Positions 1-7,574 are shown, counted from the first letter of the stretch. The stretch is DNA of 20,086 bases from JBBDST01 sp040904765 (GCA_040904765.1 JBBDST010000049.1:1-20086); one strand, 5' to 3'. Translations and numbers: made by a program. The notes: a model not told the origin generated them from the sequence alone.

Positions 1-31
1 GTCTTTAGTCAGTTTGACCTTTCCATGCTGA

Positions 32-427
32 TCAAGCGGTTGGGGCGAAGAATTCCAGGGCGATGCCGTCAGGGTCTTTGAAGCTAAGTCCTGAGCCGTA
101 GTCTGCATCGATGATGCCACCGTGGGGGATACCGAGGTTGTCAAGGTGGGTCTGCCATAAGCCCAGAGCTGCCCGGTCGGCGCAGCCAAAGGCGATGTGG
201 TCAAGTCCGGTGCGAAGCGCAGTGAACGTGTCGTTAGGATCGGTGCCCGGGTGTTCGTGCAGCCCAAGAAGCGTGCCGCCGATTATGAACACCGTGTGAT
301 GGAAGCCGCCATCGGTCGGTTCGTCGAGCACCGGGTCAGCACCGATGAGACGGCGGTACCAGGGGCGGCTTACGGACAGGTCCTTGACGGTCACCGCGAC
401 ATGACCGAGCGCAGGAAAGTCAGTCAT
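32..427 (-). CDS. VOC-family (glyoxalase/dioxygenase fold) protein
   Basis: The 131-residue product has the two-module vicinal-oxygen-chelate layout. The first module begins LGHVAVTVKDL (residues 7-17) and the second begins LDHIAFGCAD (75-84), ending with the classic DPDGIALEFF strand (118-127). Likely metal ligands are His9, His77 and Glu125. VOC proteins are small metal-dependent isomerases, lyases or ring-cleaving dioxygenases; the substrate cannot be read from sequence. I chose the ATG at 427 because it overlaps the nitrilase stop in the string ATGACTGA, which points to translational coupling and a shared operon. An in-frame ATG at 445 lies inside the nitrilase and would only add six residues. 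The pairing suggests the protein acts on a compound linked to the nitrilase substrate or product, which is inference. The family call is firm; the function is open. Confidence 0.87.
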   Translation of the reverse strand: MTDFPALGHVAVTVKDLSVSRPWYRRLIGADPVLDEPTDGGFHHTVFIIGGTLLGLHEHPGTDPNDTFTALRTGLDHIAFGCADRAALGLWQTHLDNLGIPHGGIIDADYGSGLSFKDPDGIALEFFAPTA

Positions 428-1340
428 CGTCGTTGCCAGTCGCATTGATGGTCAGGGAGAGGACGTCGGGTCGGGCGTAGTGCCCGACGGGGTCAAAGAG
501 TCGGCGTCCGGCGGCGATCCGGTCGAGGTCAAGGGTTGCGGTCAGGGTCCCTTCGGCGCCGATCAGTGGCCCTTCGAGGAGCTCGCCGCCTGGAGCGACG
601 ATGGTGGTGTTGCCCTGCGAGAGGAAGTCTTCGGTGTCGCCGTAGATCTTGTCGGCGCCGGTGAGGTCCCGTGGGATGTCGCAGCCTCTGAGGTAGGCGG
701 TGACGCCCACGACGAACACTTGGCCTTCCTTGGCGATGTGTTGCAACGTTGGCACCCAGATGTCGCTGTTGTCCCAGGTCGGGGCAAGGAGGACATCAAT
801 GCCTTTTTGATACAGCGCCGCTCGGGCGAGCGGCATGTAGGCCTCCCAACAGATAAGTGAGGCCACCTTGACCCCGCCGATGTCCACGACGGTGAGTAGC
901 GGGCCTTGCCCGTTGGACCAGATGAGCCGTTCTGCCCCGGTGGGGACGAGCTTTCGATGAAGACCCGCTATGTCGCCAGAACTGTCGATGTAGACCACAG
1001 CGTTGTAGAGCGTTCCCGAGTGGCTGCGCTCAGTGATTGGCAGTGCGACCCACACGCCGGCCGATGCGCAAGCAGCGCGGGCTTCTTCGAGGGCAGGCCC
1101 GTCGATCTCGACCGCCTGCTGCTGGAAGCGCGCATACCAGTCTGAGTCGTCCATGGGGGTGCGGCGCCAGACCCAGTCGGGGTAGCCGGGCACGAACGAT
1201 TCGGGGAACACGACGAGGTCTGCACCATCGGCACCTGCCCGAGTGACGTGCTCTGCGACGATCTTTAAGGTGGCGTCGCGATCTAGGTATACCGGGGTGG
1301 CCTGTACGGCAGCGACACGAAACGATCCGCGCCCGTTCAT
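420..1340 (-). CDS. Nitrilase (carbon-nitrogen hydrolase superfamily, true nitrilase branch)
   Basis: The 306-residue cytosolic enzyme carries the full nitrilase triad: Glu47 in FPESFVPGYP, Lys130 in HRKLVPTGAER and Cys164 in ICWEAYMPLAR. The CWE..MPLAR and HRKL.PT..ER signatures are those of genuine nitrilases, which turn R-CN plus two water molecules into a carboxylate and ammonia, rather than of amidases or N-carbamoyl hydrolases. The start at 1340 is favoured over an in-frame ATG at 1409: GGGAG sits about 7 bases upstream, homology begins a few residues later (FRVAAVQATPV), and the extra 23 residues would be arginine-rich and unlike the family. The length is near the usual 300-350. It is followed by the VOC gene with an 8-base overlap and preceded by a possible small ORF with an ATGA overlap. 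The substrate (aliphatic, aryl or cyanide-type) cannot be read. Confidence 0.93.
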   Translation of the reverse strand: MNGRGSFRVAAVQATPVYLDRDATLKIVAEHVTRAGADGADLVVFPESFVPGYPDWVWRRTPMDDSDWYARFQQQAVEIDGPALEEARAACASAGVWVALPITERSHSGTLYNAVVYIDSSGDIAGLHRKLVPTGAERLIWSNGQGPLLTVVDIGGVKVASLICWEAYMPLARAALYQKGIDVLLAPTWDNSDIWVPTLQHIAKEGQVFVVGVTAYLRGCDIPRDLTGADKIYGDTEDFLSQGNTTIVAPGGELLEGPLIGAEGTLTATLDLDRIAAGRRLFDPVGHYARPDVLSLTINATGNDDD

Positions 1341-1492
1341 CGGGTGGCTCCCGCGACGGCGAGTTTGCACGTGCCGGCCACGTTGTTGGCGGTGGCGTAC
1401 CGGCTGCACGCGATCTTGATCTTGTTTAAGCTGGCGGTGCGGTCTAATTTTTTATGACGGGTTGTGAGCTTGTACTGATCGGCATCAAACAT
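1337..1492 (-). CDS. Possible 51-residue small protein heading the nitrilase operon
   Basis: An ORF of 52 codons starts at an ATG at 1492. AAAGGCG lies about 8 bases upstream as a possible ribosome binding site. It ends in a TGA that overlaps the nitrilase ATG as ATGA, the usual arrangement of translationally coupled genes. The product is basic, with two cysteines (in IACSRYA and GTCKLAV) and no membrane segment. I do not recognise a family. An upstream in-frame ATG at 1525 would add 11 residues. It may be a real small protein, or a leader ORF whose translation feeds the nitrilase, or chance. The junction and the SD support it; lack of recognisable homology argues for caution. Confidence 0.4.
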   Translation of the reverse strand: MFDADQYKLTTRHKKLDRTASLNKIKIACSRYATANNVAGTCKLAVAGATR

Positions 1493-1553
1493 GATCTGTT
1501 CGCCTTTGTGAGGGTAAGGTGTCAACCTGTAGGCGCTAGAAGCCGTCGGTTTC

Positions 1554-1572
1554 CGCCAGATTCCATCTGGCG
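1554..1572. promoter_or_regulatory. Perfect 8-3-8 bp palindrome in the divergent intergenic region
   Basis: CGCCAGAT, spacer TCC, then ATCTGGCG form a perfect inverted repeat. It lies 27 bp before the ATPase start at 1600 and about 60 bp before the possible small ORF of the nitrilase operon. It could be a dimer-binding operator for either gene set, or a short hairpin in the ATPase leader. No good -10/-35 pair was found near it, so the mode of control is inference. Confidence 0.5.
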
Positions 1573-1599
1573 ATTTCCCGGCTCGATCAAGGGCGTGCC

Positions 1600-4500
1600 A
1601 TGCCGAACGTAGGCCCGGTTGGGATTATCGGTCGTGCGGGGCCGCTCAAACGCCTCGGTGACGCGATGGCAGCGTCGGCTCAGGGCCGCCGGTCGGCGAC
1701 CTTGGTGAGTGGCGAGGCCGGCATCGGTAAGACGTCGTTGGTCCGGGCAGCGATCGAGGCATCCCCACTCGAGTGCGTCGTGGGCTGGGGCACGTGTTGG
1801 CCTGGCGGCGGGGCGCCAGGGTTTTGGCCATGGATGCAGGTGTTTGCGGATCTCGCACGCTCTATCGCGTTGCCGGCCGTTCATAAGGCTGCGGGCCCCG
1901 ACCGCGACTTGCTTTCGGTGCTGGTCCCCGATTTGGCAGCGATCGGGAAGGACCCTGGCGACCTTGCGGGTAACCGCATGATGCTGCTTGATGCCGCGGT
2001 TCGATGGCTGAATGCACTCACGGTAGATCGCCATATCGTGATCGTGCTTGATGATCTGCAGTGGGCCGATCCGTCCACGTTTGACCTGTTTGACCATGTG
2101 CTTGCCTCGCCGGTGAGGGCGCGTCTGATGCTCGTTGGCGCCTACCGTCACAACGAACTCGATGGCGAAATCCGCTCCAGAGTCGCCCGGCTTGCCTCGC
2201 ACGCCGATCACGTCCACCTTGAAGGGTTGACGGTGGAGGCGGTCGCGGAACTGATCCAAGCCATCTGCGGGCCCGCCACCTCAGGCGCCGCCGCGGCGCT
2301 GCATCGGCGCACTGGTGGCCACCCGCTGTTCGTAAGCGAGCTGGCCAGAGTGTCCGGTGAGGACGGTGACCGCGGTTTGCCTTCGGTGGTTACCGATGCG
2401 GTTGGCCGACGCATCGACGCGTTAGCCAACAACACCCGCCGCACGCTCGAGTCAGCCAGCGTGCTTGGAAACCGTCTCTTGCCAGACGTCTTGGCGGCGG
2501 TGGATGGCGAAACGCTGGCCGTGATCATTGACAGGCTGGCGTCGGCCATCGACGCCGGGGTGCTGCGAACCACCGCTTGGGACGAAACGTGGTTCGCTCA
2601 TGACCTGTTCCGTGAAACGCTCTACGGCCGTCTCGACGCCACCAAGCAATCTGTGCTTCATGGGCTAATCGCAGACGCGTTGGCTGAGCGCAGCACACGC
2701 GGTGGGGAGGTGCCGCCGAGTGATCTGGCGCGGCACTATGCCAAGGCGGCGACGTCACGTGGCGCAAAGAGCGCGATCCACTGGGCTCGCCAAGCGGCAG
2801 CCGACGAACGTCGCCGTTCGGCGTTTACCGAGGCGGCAGGTCATCTGCGTCGTGCACGCCAGAGCGTAATCGACGCGGGAGAGCGCATCGAGTTCGACGT
2901 TCTTGTCAAGCTGCTGATCGAGGAGGCCGACGACCGGGCACGGTCCGGCGATCCAGACGGTGCCCGTTTGCTACTGGCCAGCGCCGCCAAGGCCGCACCC
3001 GATTCGGCAAGCCAGGCCGACGTGGCGCTCGCGGTGCAGCGGCTCGGAGCGAAGTTTGCTGCGCGTCGCGACGCGATCATCAGCCAGCTTGAGCGGGCGC
3101 TTGAAGCCGTGACGGGCTCTGATCTGGTTCGGGAGGCTCGGTTGACGGCCGCCCTGGCTCGGGAGTTGCAGCACTCGGTCTCTGGGGATCGGGTACGCGC
3201 CGGTCCCCTTAGTGAACGAGCGATCGTCCTTGGTCGGCGTTCAAACGACGATGAGACGCTGGCTGCTTGTCTGCTCGCGCGCCATGACGGGCTCTGGGGA
3301 CCGGGCACCGGAGCCCAGCGGGCACAGTTGGGCCATGAGATAGCGACTGTGGGGGGTCGACTCGGCGCCACCGATGTGCTTGCGGAGGGTCTCCTCTTGG
3401 AAGCCAACGGGCTGCTCGAGGCCGGCTCTGCGGGATTTCGGCCGGTGCTGTCACGGTGGCTTGAACTTCTTGATGCGCGCGATGAGCCTCGTGACCGTTA
3501 CCTGACTGCGACCCGCCGTGCCGCGTTGGCTCTCCTCGATGGTGACTGCAGCCGTGCCGAGATTCTGATCGAAGAGGCCGCACGGATCGGTGAACGTATC
3601 CATGAACCTGACACCGGCAACGTGCTCATGTCCCAACGGGTCGCCCTGGCCCATGCACGCGACGACCCGGATGAATTGCGTGCGTTGGCAGGTGATGCCG
3701 TTGGGTGGTGGACCGGCTCGCCTGTTCTGGCATACGGTGTTGCGGCTGGCGCCTATGCCGCCGCTGGTGACCTTGTCGCGGCCGGCCGAGCGGTCGCTAC
3801 GGTGGCGGCGTCCGGAGGATGGCAGAGCGAAGGTTCATACCTGCGCTCAGTCCTGGTGTCTCACCTTGCCAAGGCCGCTACCGTGTTGGGTGATCATGGC
3901 CTGTGCCGCGAGCTGCTGAGCGATATCGAACATCTGACCGACAGTTGCGGGGTGAACGGTGCACTTGTGGCCTTCGCGGGGCCCTTTGCTCACACTGCCG
4001 GCATCCTCGCTGGCGAACTTGGTGATCTTGCCACTGCTGACACGATGTTGCGCCAGTCTGTCGCTACTGCCCGACGGCTCGGCGCGGCAGTTTGGGTGCG
4101 CCATGGCACGACCGCGCTGGAGATGCTTGGCACTGGTGGATTCAAGTTAGCGAACCGGCCCGTTGCGTGTCCCACGGCTGTCCCGGCCACACTGGGGCGA
4201 TCTAACGGTGTTTGGAGCATTTCTTGGCGTGCAGAGCATGCGCACCTGCCTGATCTCAAAGGCCTTGCAGACATCGCAACCCTCGTTCGCTTGCGCGGTC
4301 AGGAAGTGCCAGCCTTACAGCTTGCCGGTGGGGATCTGGCCACCGCAGGCGCGACCGACCAACTGATCGATCGCAAGGCGCTGAATGCCTATCGGCAACG
4401 CCTCGATGAGCTCGTCATTGAAATCGACCGAGCTGTTGGTGACGCCGATCTTGGACGTTCGCAGCGGCTTCACGATGAACGCGAGCATCTCCTGGCCGAG

Positions 4501-4728
4501 GTGGGTCGCGCGACCGGCCTTGGCGGTCGTCTTCGCAACAGCCCGAACAACGCTGCCGAACGGGCAAGAAAAGCCGTCACCGCCCGGATCCGAGACGCAA
4601 TCGGTCGTCTGGCTATTACTGCTCCGGTGCTCGCCGCACATCTCGATCGCTCTATCCGCACAGGTCTGCACTGCGCATACGTCCCTCTTGGCACGGATGC
4701 CGATATTTCGTGGGAAGTCAATCTGTAA
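1600..4728 (+). CDS. Large STAND/AAA-type ATPase with helical repeats and a winged-helix-like tail, probable regulator
   Basis: The 1042-residue protein opens with a nucleotide-binding module: Walker A GEAGIGKTS (38-46), Walker B IVLDDLQWAD (148-157) and the GGHPLFVSEL-type sensor region near 236-247, as in AAA_16/LuxR-LAL ATPases. Residues of about 380-860 are alanine-rich helical segments resembling TPR repeats, which usually sense partners. The tail from about 872 (RAEHAHLPDLKGLADIATL, then ERARKAVTARIRDAI and SIRTGLHCAYVP) matches a C-terminal region I know from many actinobacterial AAA/TPR regulators. It replaces the LuxR helix-turn-helix usual in LAL proteins. The start at 1600 has AAGGG about 8 bases upstream. 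It is divergent from the nitrilase operon and could control it through the palindrome at 1554-1572; that is inference. No transmembrane segment or signal peptide is visible. Confidence 0.85.
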   Translation: MPNVGPVGIIGRAGPLKRLGDAMAASAQGRRSATLVSGEAGIGKTSLVRAAIEASPLECVVGWGTCWPGGGAPGFWPWMQVFADLARSIALPAVHKAAGPDRDLLSVLVPDLAAIGKDPGDLAGNRMMLLDAAVRWLNALTVDRHIVIVLDDLQWADPSTFDLFDHVLASPVRARLMLVGAYRHNELDGEIRSRVARLASHADHVHLEGLTVEAVAELIQAICGPATSGAAAALHRRTGGHPLFVSELARVSGEDGDRGLPSVVTDAVGRRIDALANNTRRTLESASVLGNRLLPDVLAAVDGETLAVIIDRLASAIDAGVLRTTAWDETWFAHDLFRETLYGRLDATKQSVLHGLIADALAERSTRGGEVPPSDLARHYAKAATSRGAKSAIHWARQAAADERRRSAFTEAAGHLRRARQSVIDAGERIEFDVLVKLLIEEADDRARSGDPDGARLLLASAAKAAPDSASQADVALAVQRLGAKFAARRDAIISQLERALEAVTGSDLVREARLTAALARELQHSVSGDRVRAGPLSERAIVLGRRSNDDETLAACLLARHDGLWGPGTGAQRAQLGHEIATVGGRLGATDVLAEGLLLEANGLLEAGSAGFRPVLSRWLELLDARDEPRDRYLTATRRAALALLDGDCSRAEILIEEAARIGERIHEPDTGNVLMSQRVALAHARDDPDELRALAGDAVGWWTGSPVLAYGVAAGAYAAAGDLVAAGRAVATVAASGGWQSEGSYLRSVLVSHLAKAATVLGDHGLCRELLSDIEHLTDSCGVNGALVAFAGPFAHTAGILAGELGDLATADTMLRQSVATARRLGAAVWVRHGTTALEMLGTGGFKLANRPVACPTAVPATLGRSNGVWSISWRAEHAHLPDLKGLADIATLVRLRGQEVPALQLAGGDLATAGATDQLIDRKALNAYRQRLDELVIEIDRAVGDADLGRSQRLHDEREHLLAEVGRATGLGGRLRNSPNNAAERARKAVTARIRDAIGRLAITAPVLAAHLDRSIRTGLHCAYVPLGTDADISWEVNL

Positions 4729-5102
4729 AGCTCGTGGTTATGTGCCGATCTTGGTCGGCGTGTTGGTTGATTGGCCTATGACCATGCTCACTTTTGCGAA
4801 GCATTGCGAGGGGTAAGGCCAACCTGGTGGTGGCAACGCTTACCTGACCGCACGGTGACGGGCAGGCTGTGGTTTTTGTGAAATGGTTCGCTTCAAAACA
4901 GGTCTGCTTTCAGCAGGCGCGTGTGGGCCGCGCTTTGTGGCGATGCTGTGTCCAACGCTTTGGCCGTCGGCTGATGCGCTTGGTATCCATTACGTGCCCA
5001 CGGAGATATGAACCACTGTCCGCCTCTTGCTGTGTTACGCAGGAGGCGACATGACAGGCAGGCCAAATCCGGGTCGTCGACTCCTGAGATGTTGAAGTTT
5101 CG
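4729..5102. other. Intergenic region between convergent genes
   Basis: No convincing gene is seen in these 374 bases. A 61-codon rightward ORF at 4869-5054 has no credible ribosome binding site and a cysteine/tryptophan-rich composition. The region contains a weak hairpin just after the ATPase stop (GCCGA 4744-4748 with TCGGC 4755-4759) and a stronger one at 5021-5048, listed separately. Neither is followed by a T tract. Confidence 0.6.
5021..5048 (+). other. Hairpin burying a consensus Shine-Dalgarno before a 14-codon ORF
   Basis: CGCCTCTTGC (5021-5030) pairs with GCAGGAGGCG (5039-5048) over 10 bp with one G-U wobble and an 8-base loop. The right arm contains AGGAGG, five bases before an ATG at 5051 that opens a 14-codon ORF ending in TGA at 5095. 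Pairing is seen directly. A role as translational switch, leader peptide or terminator remnant is speculation, and there is no T tract or following rightward gene. Confidence 0.35.
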
Positions 5103-5555
5103 TTAGACCTCGCCACGCCACGCACCAGTCTCACGGCCGTGCTCTTCGATGAACGCTTTGAAATGCTCAAGATCGCGTTTGATGCCAGATTCGATCAGGC
5201 CGAACGTGTCGCCGATCTTCTCCATCGCATCGTTTGGCTCGATGTCCATCTGCAGCATGATTCGGGTCTGGTTGTCGTCAATGTGGTGGAAGGTCACTAC
5301 GCCAGCCTGCTTGGTTTCCGCATCGGGCAGCGTCGTCCACGCGACGCGCTGGTCTGGGATTTGTTCGGTGATTTTCGTATCGAAAGTTCGCTTTACACCG
5401 GCCATCGAGACATGCCACCGCACCATCGTGTCGTTCAACTGTTCGATCCGTTCAACGTCTTTCATGAACTCAGGGAAACGTTCGAACTGGGTCCACTGGT
5501 TGTAGGCGGCACGAACCGGGACATTGACGTTGATGGATTGCTCAACGGTACTCAT
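5103..5555 (-). CDS. SRPBCC-family (START/Bet v1 fold) protein, polyketide-cyclase/dehydrase-like
   Basis: The 150-residue protein begins STVEQSINVNVPVRAAYNQW, the typical first strand and helix of SRPBCC proteins. Next comes FERFPEFMKDVERIEQL, then paired strands around MVRWHVSMAGVKRTFDTKI, RVAWTTLPDAETKQAGVVTF and TRIMLQMDIEP. It ends in a long amphipathic C-terminal helix (GLIESGIKRDLEHFKAFIEEH). The fold encloses a hydrophobic ligand cavity, and members of this subgroup are usually annotated as cyclase/dehydrase or CoxG-like; the ligand is unknown. Two adjacent ATGs occur at 5558 and 5555. AAAGGA is about 6 bases from the second and 3 from the first, so 5555 is preferred. An upstream start at 5621 would add residues with no family match. 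It stands alone, with no same-strand gene within 470 bases. Confidence 0.85.
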   Translation of the reverse strand: MSTVEQSINVNVPVRAAYNQWTQFERFPEFMKDVERIEQLNDTMVRWHVSMAGVKRTFDTKITEQIPDQRVAWTTLPDAETKQAGVVTFHHIDDNQTRIMLQMDIEPNDAMEKIGDTFGLIESGIKRDLEHFKAFIEEHGRETGAWRGEV

Positions 5556-6031
5556 CATTGTTCCTTTGTCGGTTAGCGCCACCACATCCGGCGACGCGAC
5601 TTTTAGTGTGGAGAGGCGCACGGTTTTGCGATAGGTCTTTCGGGCGTCCGGCTGCCAAAGAATGGTGTTTTAGGCCCGTCACCGTTGGCCGCTCGCAGAA
5701 GGCGAAAGCTTGACAGGGTGTTACCTAGCGACGGCGTTCATGTACTCGTTGCACGCCAAAAGTTCCGCATCTTTGCGGCCTTAGGTGGAATCGCAAGGTG
5801 GGCGGCTTCAAAGGAGATGGCAGCCGGCGGGGTAAGTCGCGATTGCTTCGGCGAGTCTTGTAAGGCAATGGTGATGCGCTGTTTTGGCTGTTGTGAAGTG
5901 GCGCCAAGAACGGCGCATGTCTGCCAGCTCAAAGCGGGCAACAGCGCGGCATTAAACCCCCGGCACGATTGTTCTGCGAAGCGGTGCAGGGTGTTTGGCG
6001 TGTCAAAAGATTTGTGGCAGTTGCCGGTGTT
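5556..6031. other. Gene-free stretch upstream of the SRPBCC gene
   Basis: These 476 bases should carry the SRPBCC promoter at their left end. A 118-codon rightward ORF at 5685-6041 is rejected: it has no ribosome binding site and a composition rich in Cys, Arg and Trp without a family pattern, and its end runs into the small membrane gene on the other strand. I could not identify a promoter, repeat or RNA gene. Confidence 0.5.
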
Positions 6032-6190
6032 CTACCAGTAGTGGCGGCGGGGGCCTACTGCTCGGCCAAGTGAGCCAAGAATGAACAGGACTGCCCCGAC
6101 CACGATCAGTATCCAACCGATGGTTGACAGGATTCCGGTTCCCAACAACAAGATGTCGAGCAGCAGAAGAATAATTCCAAGTACCAACAT
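6032..6190 (-). CDS. 52-residue membrane protein, DUF6131-like
   Basis: The product has two hydrophobic segments, MLVLGIILLLLDILLLG (1-17) and STIGWILIVVGAVLFILG (22-39). They are followed by a polar tail, LGRAVGPRRHYW. This pattern, with the invariant-looking GR.VG.RRHYW end, is what I recall of the short actinobacterial DUF6131 proteins, whose role is unknown. The start at 6190 has GGGAG five to six bases upstream; an in-frame ATG at 6202 would include that ribosome binding site in the coding region and is less likely. It is a single gene, about 475 bases upstream of the SRPBCC gene on the same strand. Size, strong SD, two-helix profile and the conserved tail make it a real gene despite its length. 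Confidence 0.8.
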   Translation of the reverse strand: MLVLGIILLLLDILLLGTGILSTIGWILIVVGAVLFILGSLGRAVGPRRHYW

Positions 6191-6860
6191 GGTGACTCCC
6201 ATCGCGCCAGGTGGTAACGCTCTGAAGGATCATCGCACACGTCAGAGGTTCTGACTATGACGAAAGTCCTTATTTTGGCGTGAGAATGTGAGCATCAGTT
6301 TTCGCTGACGTCGTGATCTGACGGTTGGCGGGACCTTCATCGGCGAGGACAGCAACCGCAACGGTTCAAGTTTTGCTCTTCGTGGCGAGCAGCCACTTGA
6401 AGCCCGAACAGCACGCGATCGTCACGCTGCTGTGGTGGCACGCAGTGAGGTTAAGAAAGCATGCAACCGTACGGTGGTGGGCCAGCTGAATATTGTCTGC
6501 AACTTCATTTGCCGTCGGTGGCTGAACGTTGAGAAATTGGCGCACCGGTGATGACGGTGGCCTTAAACTGGGGATCGGTATGGCGAGCAGAGGTAGCTGC
6601 CGCGCTGGCGAATCGGTGTTTGATTTGCGCCTAAAGCGTCCGTCCGCGCGCCACCTAAGCTCATCAGGCTGACGTGAAACTTGTCCTCATGAGGCACGGC
6701 GCACTCACTCAACGAGATCGGGCTTGCACGCTGCAGGGTCAAGCCCACCGGCCGTTTTCGTTTATGGGGTGTGGCGCTTGTTGGCGTATTGAACGAGCTG
6801 TCGGCAGTCACCGCGCGGCACAACAGATCAAGCCAAGTGCCGCGCGTTGACTGCGTAACG
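6191..6860. other. Long region without a convincing gene
   Basis: These 670 bases separate two leftward membrane-protein genes. No ORF has both a plausible start and a family pattern. A leftward ORF at 6563-6916 has a Thr/Ser/Pro/Arg-rich composition and overlaps the YczE-like gene, so it is rejected. A frame open without a start runs about 6316-6551. A 58-codon GTG ORF at 6674-6850 begins like a histidine phosphatase and is listed separately. The region may be decayed coding DNA. Confidence 0.45.
6674..6850 (+). pseudogene. Possible remnant of a histidine-phosphatase N-terminus
   Basis: A GTG-initiated 58-codon ORF with AGG five bases upstream begins VKLVLMRHGALTQRDRA. The motif L.RHG directly after a hydrophobic strand is the start of the phosphoglycerate-mutase/SixA superfamily, in which this His is phosphorylated. 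The remaining residues (Trp, Cys and Arg rich) match nothing I know, and the ORF stops far short of the family's 150-220 residues. The match is only about ten residues, so chance is a serious alternative. Confidence 0.22.
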
Positions 6861-7574
6861 TCACGCGTGTGCCGGTTGTAGCTGACGGGTGTTGGCCCAC
6901 GCTGGGGAGAGGTCAAACCAGGAGATGCTCACGGCGACCAGCGGCCCCATGCCGGCGGTGACGATCAGCGTGCCTGGACCTACTGGGCCGCCAAGCGACC
7001 AGCCAAGAAGCAGTACTGATCCTTCGAGCACGGCGCGGGCAGCCCACACCGGCAGGCGTGTCTGGGCGAGCTGGAGGAACAAGAGGTCGGCGGGTCCTGC
7101 GCCGTTGCCTGTTTGGATGTAGGCGCCAACACCAAGGGCGAGCAGCACTATCCCGCCAAGGAGCATCCCGATCTGTCCGGTGAGTTCTTCGGGTGTGTCT
7201 ACGGTGCGAACGGTGAGATCGAGCAGCGGTGCGGCAACGACGACCGGTATGAGCGAGCGCCAGCTTGGCCGGGCGCCGCACAGCACCGCCAGGGCGCCGG
7301 CAGCGAATCCGACGATCAGCGCTATCGCACCGATGGGTGCGCCAAAGCGTTGGACAAGTGCAAGGTTCAGCACGTCCCAGGCGGCGCTTCCAAGTCCGGC
7401 TTGGAGGATTAGCCCAACACCGATGCCAACGCCAGCCAGACCGATGCCAAGTTGTAGGCGGCGGGCAGTTGGTGTGGTGCGACGCGGGGAGGTTCGCGCG
7501 CGCAAGGTCAGCGAACGCATCGGTTGGGCCGGGCGGAGGAACACGGCGAATGAGGTTGTGAAGAAGCTGAGCAT
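6861..7574 (-). CDS. YczE/YitT-like polytopic membrane protein
   Basis: The 237-residue protein has an arginine-rich cytosolic N-terminus (20-39) followed by five or six membrane helices: about 42-60, 79-100, 106-122, 134-154, 181-193 and 199-218. The motifs GLGSAAWDVLN (61-71) and TGNGAGPADLLFLQLAQ (155-171) are the repeated G.G..PwD.L / G.GP.D.L elements of the YczE/YyaS family (COG2364). The family is probably involved in transport, but its function is not established. The start at 7574 has GGAG about 8 bases upstream. An internal ATG at 7520 lacks a ribosome binding site. It stands alone on its strand, with gene-poor DNA on both sides. The family call is good; no substrate is proposed. 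Confidence 0.82.
   Translation of the reverse strand: MLSFFTTSFAVFLRPAQPMRSLTLRARTSPRRTTPTARRLQLGIGLAGVGIGVGLILQAGLGSAAWDVLNLALVQRFGAPIGAIALIVGFAAGALAVLCGARPSWRSLIPVVVAAPLLDLTVRTVDTPEELTGQIGMLLGGIVLLALGVGAYIQTGNGAGPADLLFLQLAQTRLPVWAARAVLEGSVLLLGWSLGGPVGPGTLIVTAGMGPLVAVSISWFDLSPAWANTRQLQPAHA

Noticed and set aside
563..799. Alternative frames inside the nitrilase, ATPase, PAS-GGDEF-EAL and other long genes
   Set aside because: They are frame shadows of well supported genes, with Arg/Ser/Pro-rich low-complexity products.
1520..1525. TTGACA on the minus strand as -35 box for the nitrilase operon
   Set aside because: The -10 position 17 bp downstream reads CGAACA, which is no promoter element; kept only as a curiosity.
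4904..4916. CTGCT-TTC-AGCAG hairpin
   Set aside because: Only 5 bp, no T tract, expected by chance at this frequency.
4869..5054. 61-codon rightward ORF
   Set aside because: No ribosome binding site, patternless Cys/Arg/Trp-rich product, in a convergent intergenic region.
5685..6041. 118-codon rightward ORF
   Set aside because: No ribosome binding site or family pattern; it runs into the better supported small membrane gene on the opposite strand.
6563..6916. 117-codon leftward ORF
   Set aside because: Overlaps the YczE-like gene, low-complexity Thr/Ser/Pro/Arg composition, no recognisable motif.
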